64,000 bases of DNA from Corynebacterium mendelii. GTDB lineage: Bacteria; Actinomycetota; Actinomycetes; Mycobacteriales; Mycobacteriaceae. Location: positions 107,841 through 171,840 of the forward strand of contig NZ_JAFLEQ010000016.1 of NCBI RefSeq assembly GCF_017307055.1. The letters run 5' to 3'. Positions 58,180 to 64,000 of this stretch are shown here, in pieces. Under the pieces are notes generated by a model. It did not search any database and was not told where the DNA came from. It was given only the letters and a program-made list of their open reading frames with translations. The translations under genes and the position numbers were made by a program. The first letter of the stretch is position 1, and each line of letters begins with the position of its first letter.

Positions 58180-59126
58180 CCCGTCTGGCAGCTGTCGACT
58201 GCGGAACCAACGCCATCCGGCTGTTGATCAGTGAACACTCTGGTGGTAAAACCCGGGATATTCACCGCGCCCTGGAAATCGTCCGCCTGGGCGAGGGCGT
58301 GGATGCCACCGGCCGGTTTTCCCCCACCGCCATTGAACGCACCCGGGCGGCGCTGGAGCGCTATGTGGAGATCATGCGCATTGAACGGGTGGAAAAAGTC
58401 CGCATGGTCGCCACTTCCGCGACCCGGGACGCCACCAACCGGGACGATTTTTTCGCCATGACCTCTGATCTTCTCGGCCGTATCCAGCCGGGAGCGGTTG
58501 CCGAGGTGATCACCGGCGAAGAAGAAGCCGCCCTGAGTTTCGCCGGGGCAGTGGCGGATCTTCCCGCCGACAAGGGGCCGTTTTGCGTCATTGATCTGGG
58601 CGGCGGCTCCACCGAATTCGTTGTCGGTGATGCCGACGGCACGATCCACGGCTCCTACTCGGCGAACATGGGCTGTGTGCGCATCACCGAAAGAATCATG
58701 CGCGATGATCCGGCCACCGACACTGAAATTGAGATTGCCCGGGACTATGTGCACGAATGCCTGGAGACAGTGCAGCGCACCGTTGATTTGGCCAGGGCAA
58801 AAACCTTCGTCGGCTGCGCCGGAACCTTCACCACCATCTCCGCCATTGCCCAGGGGCTGGAAACCTACGAAGCCGCGGCCATCCACGGGTCGGTGCTGCG
58901 GTGTGATGCGCTGATGGTGCTGACCAACCAGCTGATCGCGCAAACCTCCGACCAGCGGGCCGCCCACCCGGTCATCCACCCGGGCCGGGCCGATGTGCTG
59001 GCCGGGGGATCGGTGGTGGTGCAGGGAATTATCGGCGTTGCCCGTGATCTGGCCGGGGTGAAAGAAATCGTGGTCAGTGAAAAAGACATCCTCGACGGCA
59101 TTATCGCCGGTCTGGCCAGCAGCTGA
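58176..59126 (+). CDS. ppx: Exopolyphosphatase, Ppx/GppA family
   Basis: A 316-aa ASKHA-fold phosphatase that releases phosphate from polyphosphate (or hydrolyses pppGpp). Phosphate-1 block AAVDCGTNAIRLLI is at the extreme N-terminus. ATSATRDATNRDDF and the catalytic-region EVITGEEEAALSFAG follow, and phosphate-2 is VIDLGGGSTEFV. It is the short two-domain form without the C-terminal HD domain of E. coli Ppx, like Ppx2 of C. glutamicum. The GTG start overlaps the DUF501 stop (GTGA). It is a functional counterpart to the polyphosphate kinase at 11683. Confidence 0.92.
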   Translation: MTRLAAVDCGTNAIRLLISEHSGGKTRDIHRALEIVRLGEGVDATGRFSPTAIERTRAALERYVEIMRIERVEKVRMVATSATRDATNRDDFFAMTSDLLGRIQPGAVAEVITGEEEAALSFAGAVADLPADKGPFCVIDLGGGSTEFVVGDADGTIHGSYSANMGCVRITERIMRDDPATDTEIEIARDYVHECLETVQRTVDLARAKTFVGCAGTFTTISAIAQGLETYEAAAIHGSVLRCDALMVLTNQLIAQTSDQRAAHPVIHPGRADVLAGGSVVVQGIIGVARDLAGVKEIVVSEKDILDGIIAGLASS

Positions 59127-59255
59127 CCGCCCCAAGTGGCCTTTGCGGGCGGTTGCCGGTTACAATTTCACGGGCACGATGATTCCCCCTCCACCACCGG
59201 TGGGAGCCGTCCTGTCCGGTGGCAGCCGGATGCGCCACCTGCGGCACAAAGCCAC

Positions 59256-59332
59256 GCCCCTATAGCCCAATTGGCAGAGGCAGCGGACTTAAAATCCGCC
59301 AAGTGTGGGTTCGAGTCCCACTGGGGGCACCA
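59256..59332 (+). tRNA. tRNA-Leu (UAA), short variable arm
   Basis: 77 nt including an encoded CCA (59330-59332). The acceptor GCCCCTA pairs with TGGGGGC, discriminator A. The anticodon stem GCGGA/TCCGC encloses CTTAAAA, giving anticodon UAA (reads UUA). The T-arm is GTGGG-TTCGAGT-CCCAC. Only five bases (CAAGT) lie between anticodon and T stems, so it lacks the long variable arm usual for tRNA-Leu. Confidence 0.88.
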
Positions 59333-59336
59333 GTAG

Positions 59337-59378
59337 ACCCCGCGTGAAGTACAAGCTCACGCGGGGTTGTCGTCTTTT
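59337..59378 (+). terminator. tRNA-Leu terminator
   Basis: A perfect 11-bp stem ACCCCGCGTGA/TCACGCGGGGT (9-nt loop) followed by TGTCGTCTTTTT. Confidence 0.85.
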
Positions 59379-59572
59379 TCCGGCGGGCCGGATAGCCGCC
59401 GCCACGATTTGACCACGGTATTTTTTTGTTCGGCAACAACTTATTTTCCCCAGGCCGCGAAATGATGGATGCCCGGCGCCGGGCGGGCGCCGACCGCTGT
59501 CACAGCGGCGGGCGTGACGCCGTCGGCCGCACAAACAGGTGTGCCTGACCAACACGGGTGAACAAGCCGTGA

Positions 59573-60145
59573 TCAGCTGGGACACCTCCTTGTTTTCTGC
59601 CAGTCTCCGGTGAGAAACTCCCATCTCAGTACCGGGGGCTGCGAGTCGAAGAGTTCTGTGTCGACTGCAGCCGTCAGACCATATCCGAGATCAACGCCGG
59701 GTTTGATGTACGAGTTGGCGAACTTGTCCGGGTGATGGTCGATGTCAGCGTCGAGATATTCCCGGTAACGGCCGATCTGTTCTTTGGTGATTCCCATTGT
59801 TTCCGCAGTGTGTTAACGCGTCGTACTGCTTTTTCAGGGCGTTGAAGCGCTCGAGCCGCGAACGCCAGACGTAGAAGAATTCCTTCCTTCTTACCGGTCG
59901 CGCCGTTCCACCTGGCATAACCCAACGGCAGAAGGTCGCTGTCGTCGATGACAACGAAATCACAGGGGTTTGGCCATCCGTTGTTCTCGATCCAGTCCCG
60001 GCCGTATTACCGGAGCTTGTCCAGGACCGCTTTGGCTGCCGACGCTTGTGTCACCGATGGTCAACAGTCGGTCGAGCAGTCCACGTTGCGCATCGTCGAT
60101 GCCCGAGACATCCGGTGGCGTGAACTCGTCAGTGTTTCGGGGCAT
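59573..60145 (-). pseudogene. Decayed hypothetical gene
   Basis: Pieces of one protein lie in different reverse-strand frames. The start is MPRNTDEFTPPDVSGIDDAQ, then a frame change to AKAVLDKLR with an in-frame TAA. DWIENNGWPNPCDFVVIDD and LPLGYARWNGATGKK continue, then another frame change gives EFFYVWRSRLERFNALKK, and a third gives EQIGRYREYLDADIDHH and the C-terminus TGDWQKTRR. At least two frameshifts plus a stop indicate decay. The family is not recognised. The flanks (59379-59572 and 60146-60427) hold nothing else I can support. It lies beside a tRNA gene, a common insertion site. Confidence 0.7.
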
Positions 60146-60427
60146 GAGGCATAAAAAAAATCCGGGTAAAACGGTAGCGCGGGAAACCGGTGGTCCATGG
60201 GGCGAATCCCTTCTGTTCGCAAGCAGAGCACATGTGCCGACCCAGTGGTGTGGCAGATGTGCTGTATCCTGCGGAGTGCGGCCAGTTTCACCGGCACGCC
60301 GGCCGGGTTTTCCGGGCGGTCCACTGCCCGTACTGGTGATGCTGGGGTGCGGCAACCCATACCCGGCCGGGGGATAACGGGGCGGCTGCTGACGCAGGCG
60401 GACAAGACCCGTTTCGTGCGGGGGATG

Positions 60428-60465
60428 AAAAAAACCGCCGGCCCTTGTCTGTCAAGGGCCGGCGG
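60428..60465 (-). terminator. Terminator of the sugar ABC transporter genes
   Basis: A perfect 13-bp stem (60435-60447 with 60453-60465, 5-nt loop), followed on the reverse strand by seven T. It lies 14 bp past the malG-like stop. Confidence 0.9.
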
Positions 60466-60478
60466 CGGGGTGCCGGGA

Positions 60479-61405
60479 CTATTTGATCGAGCCGGCGGTA
60501 AGGCCACCAACCAGCTGCTTTTCGATGAGTCCGAACAAAATCAGCACCGGGATAATGGCGATGACCGACACGCCGAAGACGTACTGCCAGGAAGTTTCGT
60601 ACTGGCCGACGAATTTGGTCAGGGCCACCGACAGGGGCTGCTTTTCGGCGGAAGACAGGATCACCAGGGAGGCGGCGAATTCGTTCCACGCGGCGACGAA
60701 GGTGAAGATCACGGCGGTGACGATGCCGGGCCAGACCAGCGGAAGGTTGATCTTGAACAGCACCGTCCACAGGCCACACCCGTCAATCTTGGCGGCCTCG
60801 TCGACTTCCTTCGGTACCGAGGCGAAGAAGGAGTGCATGATCCAGGTGGAAAACGCGAGGTTGAATGCCGAGTTCACCAAAATCATGGCGATGTAGGTGT
60901 CAACCAGGCCGAACAGCTGGAATTCGCGGAACAGCCCGGCCACCACCAGCGCCGGGGGACACATCTGGGTCAAAAGCACCAGGAACAAAAACGCACCGCG
61001 GCCCGGGAAACGGAATCGGGCGGTGTAGTAGGCGGCGGGCATGGCCACGCACAGCACAATGATCGTGGAGACCGCGGAGATCAAAATCGTGGAGAACACG
61101 TTCATCCCCACCGGGGTCTCCGGGGTGGACCACATGGTGATGTAGTTGTCGAAATGCCATTCCTTGGGGATGTAGGTCGGCGGGATCCCCAGCACTTCGG
61201 CACGCGATTTCAGCGATCCGACGATCATGGTCAGATACGGCAGCACGAAGATAACGAAAATAATCACCCCGCCGAGGATCCGCAGACCGGTGTGCGGTTT
61301 CACACCGGGTGCGCGTTCCTCGCTGTGCCGGGAGAACCAGGACTGTTTTTTCGGCGCGGCCGACGGTGCCTTGATCTGTTTTTTCGGGACAGTGTGGGCG
61401 GTCAT
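60479..61405 (-). CDS. Sugar ABC transporter permease, MalG-like
   Basis: A 308-aa inner-membrane permease with six predicted helices after a basic cytoplasmic N-terminus. The EAA loop that docks on the ATPase is VPKEVDEAAKIDGCGLWTV...LPLVWPG. Trp/Asn-rich FVAAWNEFAASLVIL is the usual MalG-type periplasmic-side helix. Probably imports a disaccharide or oligosaccharide with the MalF- and MalE-like proteins. Its ATG overlaps the malF-like stop by one base, so the two are translationally coupled. No ATPase gene is seen in the window; a shared MsiK-type ATPase is common in actinobacteria. Confidence 0.88.
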   Translation of the reverse strand: MTAHTVPKKQIKAPSAAPKKQSWFSRHSEERAPGVKPHTGLRILGGVIIFVIFVLPYLTMIVGSLKSRAEVLGIPPTYIPKEWHFDNYITMWSTPETPVGMNVFSTILISAVSTIIVLCVAMPAAYYTARFRFPGRGAFLFLVLLTQMCPPALVVAGLFREFQLFGLVDTYIAMILVNSAFNLAFSTWIMHSFFASVPKEVDEAAKIDGCGLWTVLFKINLPLVWPGIVTAVIFTFVAAWNEFAASLVILSSAEKQPLSVALTKFVGQYETSWQYVFGVSVIAIIPVLILFGLIEKQLVGGLTAGSIK

Positions 61406-62313
61406 CAGTCGTCGACTCCCTTCATGGGTTTGGCGAAGTAGAGGTAGATGCCGATGAGCACCACCATGATCACGAGGTTGATCACCGACAGGGCTGATGC
61501 CCAGTCCAGGTGGCCACGCACCCGGATGTATTTGAACAGCAGGGTTGTGGTGGTGTCTGCGGCAGTACCCGGAATCGATCCGGTCATCACCTGCAGAATC
61601 GGGATGTTGTTGAATACGTTGATGATGTTGATTGTTGTGGCGGTGGCGATGGCGGGCTTCAGCTGCGGCAGGATCACCGAGAAATAGATCCTGGTGCGGC
61701 TGGCCCCGTCGACACGGGCGGCCTCAATGACGTCTTTTCCGATCGATCCCTGCCCGGCCAAAATGGTGTAGGTGGTAAACGGCAGGGAGACGAACACGGC
61801 CACCACAATGGCGATGATGAACGCCGGAACCGGCTGCTTGGTGAATCCGTAGTCGGTGGAATCGATGATCCCCAGGTCGTAGAGGAACTGTTGGCCGATG
61901 CCCAGCTTCGGTTCCAGGGCGTAGTAGACGACGGTAGTGGTCATGACCACCGAGGCGGCCCAGGGGATGATCACCGCCAGCCGTACCAGCTGGCGGCCGG
62001 GGAAGACCTTGTTCAAAAAGCTGGCCAGAAACAGCGAGATGATGATGGTCAGCACCACCACGCTGAACACCCAGATGGCGGTGTTGAGCAGCACCCTGGG
62101 AAGAGCCGGGTCGGTGAGGACATGTTTGAAGTTGTCCAGCCCGGCCGAGCCTTTGTCGGTGCCGATGCGGCTGATCTTGCGGGTGGCGTTGTAGACCATC
62201 AGCGCCATCGGGTAGATGACAATGCCGGCGATCAGCACCAGTACCGGCGCCAGCCACGGCAGGGCGCGGCCGGTGTCTTTCAGTGTGCGTTTGTCTTGGG
62301 ATACGCGAGCCAT
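61405..62313 (-). CDS. Sugar ABC transporter permease, MalF-like
   Basis: A 302-aa permease with six predicted helices. The first is LPWLAPVLVLIAGIVIYPM. The EAA loop is IGKDVIEAARVDGASRTRI...LPQLKPA. ATG 62313 (MARVSQDKRTL) is chosen over the long upstream frame. It is the first permease of the pair and lies 545 bp downstream of the MalE-like gene on the same strand. Substrate cannot be fixed from permeases; trehalose, maltose and other alpha-glucosides are all plausible for this family. Confidence 0.87.
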   Translation of the reverse strand: MARVSQDKRTLKDTGRALPWLAPVLVLIAGIVIYPMALMVYNATRKISRIGTDKGSAGLDNFKHVLTDPALPRVLLNTAIWVFSVVVLTIIISLFLASFLNKVFPGRQLVRLAVIIPWAASVVMTTTVVYYALEPKLGIGQQFLYDLGIIDSTDYGFTKQPVPAFIIAIVVAVFVSLPFTTYTILAGQGSIGKDVIEAARVDGASRTRIYFSVILPQLKPAIATATTINIINVFNNIPILQVMTGSIPGTAADTTTTLLFKYIRVRGHLDWASALSVINLVIMVVLIGIYLYFAKPMKGVDD

Positions 62314-62858
62314 GGGGATCCAATCAGCAGACGGATGTGCAGGCCGTGACCACCGTCGTTGTCCGCGGTGTGTGACTAAAACACACTCCTTGGGGCAGTG
62401 GAACCGGAAAAAAGGAGGTGGCGGCCACGTGTGTCCCGCCGGGGCACTGTTGGGCGGGCACTGCCGCTGACCCAAGCAGATGGCGGGGAAGGTGAAAAAA
62501 CGGGAAAAGCGATGAAATTGTGGGGCAGCCCGTTAAAGAATGCGCCCGGGATTCGTTGATCTTTCTCCGCGGCCGGACCTGGCCCGGCCGCAGGGAAAAA
62601 CCGACGCAGTGGTACCGGACGACAACCGGCAACAGAGACGGTCACACGGTGGGTGTGCATCGGTTGGACAGCCCGGGGACCATGCGCCACAGGCACCCGG
62701 TGGCACGGCATGATGGCCGGTGCCGGGAAACACCGTGTGTTGTCCCGGCGGCTACGGGGTGGGTGTGGTGCTGTCCAACAGCCGGGCCCGGCGGTGGTGG
62801 GGTACTGGCCGGGAAACGGTCAGCACCCGTGTGATTGCACCGCCGGTGAAGCCGACTG
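62314..62858. other. Gap between binding-protein and permease genes
   Basis: 545 bp with no supported gene, unusually long for a sugar ABC operon. Near the malF-like side a palindromic element (GTGTG and CACAC arms, 62369-62386) resembles a regulator site but is not a GlxR consensus. AAGGAG (reverse strand, about 62388-62393) follows it with no start codon at the right distance. A separate promoter for the permease pair is likely. Confidence 0.5.
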
Positions 62859-64000
62859 CTATCCCTGATCGGTCTGGGTCTGGATGGTCTCCAGAACCGT
62901 CTTGGGATCCTCGGTTTGGATGCGGCCGATATTGGCCTGGATCGCGCCCTGCGCGGTCTGCCAGTTCGGGTTGGTGAACGGGTAGAACTTGGCGTTGGGC
63001 AGCAGCGGGATGAATTCCTTGATGGTTTCGTCGCTGGCGAGCTTCTCACCGGCGGACTTGGTCACCGGGATGAATCCGAGAGTGGACACGAAATTGGAGT
63101 ACACGTCCACCGAGTAGAAGTAGTCCAGGAACTTGGTGATCGCTTCCTTCTTGGCGTCATCGCCCAGATCGAAGGCCATCAGGTGGTCGGCGACACCCAG
63201 AGTCATCGCGGAGCCGTCCTTGGTGGGGATGGCGGCCAGGGCGTAGTTGAGATCCGGGTTCTGCTCCTCAATGAGCTTCTTGTACTGCGGAAGGCCCACA
63301 ACCATGCCGACTTTGCCCTGGAAGAAGGTCTTGCCCAGCGGGGTGCGCTGGGAGGAACCCGGGTTGGCCTGGGTGGCACCTTCATCGATGAGCTTTTTCA
63401 TAAACGTCGCGCCCTCGAGGTTTTCGGGCGTGTCGATGGTGATCTCCTTGCCGTCGGTGTAGCTGCCACCGGCGCCGAAGAACCACACGGCGGTTTCAGC
63501 CTGGGCTTCTTCGTTGCCCAGCGGCATGCCGTAGCCGTCGACACCCGGAAGATCCAGGGCCTTGATCGCCAGGGCGTCTTTTTCCAGTTCTTCCCAGGTC
63601 GCCGGCGGCTCGGAGATGCCGGCCTGCTCGAACAGATCCTTGTTGTAGTACAGGGCACGGGCCGAGGCGATCAACGGCAGGCCCCACTGGGTGCCGTCCA
63701 TCGAGGCGTTGTCGCGGAAGGACTGCTGGATATCCGACAGGGTGTCGGGGGAGACGACTTCATCAGCCGGGTAGAGCAGGTCTTCCCGGGCGTAGTCGGT
63801 GAAGGAGTCGATGTTCAAAATGTCGGGCATCTTGTTGGCCTGGACATTGTTGCGCATCACGTCATTGATGTTCTCCCAGCTTTCAACCTGCAGGTTGACC
63901 TTGATGTTGGGGTTGTCAGCCTCGAAGCCGGAGATGATGTTTTCCCACAGGGATTTCGTGTCATCGGAGTAGGAGGGAACCAGGAGGTTCAGGTTGACTG
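62859..64000 (-). CDS. Sugar ABC transporter substrate-binding protein, MalE-like, N-terminus outside window
   Basis: About 380 residues of a family 1 extracellular solute-binding protein, cut by the right edge before its signal peptide. Conserved parts: LLVPSYSDDTKSLWENIISG, FEADNPNIKVNLQVESW near the N-terminus, PDILNIDSFTDYA, WGLPLIASARALYYNKDLFE (hinge region) and a C-terminal lobe ending in TQTDQG. It would capture the sugar for the MalF/MalG-like permeases downstream. The ligand is not deducible from the sequence. Confidence 0.88.
   Translation of the reverse strand, partial: VNLNLLVPSYSDDTKSLWENIISGFEADNPNIKVNLQVESWENINDVMRNNVQANKMPDILNIDSFTDYAREDLLYPADEVVSPDTLSDIQQSFRDNASMDGTQWGLPLIASARALYYNKDLFEQAGISEPPATWEELEKDALAIKALDLPGVDGYGMPLGNEEAQAETAVWFFGAGGSYTDGKEITIDTPENLEGATFMKKLIDEGATQANPGSSQRTPLGKTFFQGKVGMVVGLPQYKKLIEEQNPDLNYALAAIPTKDGSAMTLGVADHLMAFDLGDDAKKEAITKFLDYFYSVDVYSNFVSTLGFIPVTKSAGEKLASDETIKEFIPLLPNAKFYPFTNPNWQTAQGAIQANIGRIQTEDPKTVLETIQTQTDQG

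Overview
The window is a 64 kb piece of a GC-rich actinobacterial chromosome, most likely from a Corynebacterium or close relative. The evidence is gene content and order: an RpfB-type rpf2 followed by rsmA, ispE and an ABC-F gene; a long (about 480 aa) GapB-type dehydrogenase; glmU-prs-rplY next to tRNA-Gln; and a LysI-like carrier, mazG, small PorB/PorC-like secreted proteins, eno, ftsB, DUF501 and ppx in a row. Two perfect McbR-type operators (TAGAC-N6-GTCTA), one perfect GlxR/CRP-type site and many leaderless genes (TAnnnT placed 6-9 nt before the start codon) fit the same group. No species can be named from the sequence alone.

Layout. 1-9.2 kb: end of a TetR regulator, TatD nuclease, a Pro/Ala-repeat secreted protein, rpf2, rsmA, ispE and an ABC-F ATPase. 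9.6-17 kb: accessory metabolism and surface genes (membrane protein, CAP-domain protein, polyphosphate kinase 2, HIBYL-CoA-hydrolase-like enzyme, YhdH-type oxidoreductase with a small GntR regulator, GNAT acetyltransferase). 17.5-19 kb: gapB. 19.2-29.1 kb: a three-gene putative defence operon made of a 1660-aa Type ISP-like restriction-modification enzyme, a MORC-like GHKL ATPase and a Z1-domain helicase, closed by an 18-bp perfect hairpin. 29.4-34.1 kb: two cyclase-family hydrolases flanking an aspartate-racemase-family gene and prfC. 34.2-40.9 kb: a 62-aa Cys-rich protein, pth, an orphan metQ, rplY, prs, glmU and tRNA-Gln. 41.3-50.6 kb: TetR regulator, mfd, two related secreted trypsin-like proteases and an amino-acid carrier. 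50.8-59.3 kb: mazG, three small secreted two-cysteine proteins, a lytic transglycosylase, eno, ftsB/divIC, DUF501, ppx and tRNA-Leu(UAA). 59.5-64 kb: a decayed hypothetical gene and a sugar ABC transporter (MalG-, MalF- and MalE-like; the last runs off the window).

How the parts work together. Cell-wall growth and remodelling recur: rpf2, the lytic transglycosylase, glmU (UDP-GlcNAc), ftsB and the secreted proteins. Translation and RNA genes (rsmA, prfC, pth, rplY, tRNAs) and central metabolism (gapB, eno, prs) form the conserved backbone. The defence operon is the main accessory insertion; its target-recognition segment is visibly AT-richer than the rest. The cyclase at 29.4 kb and metQ share identical McbR-type operators, which suggests that both respond to sulfur/methionine supply.
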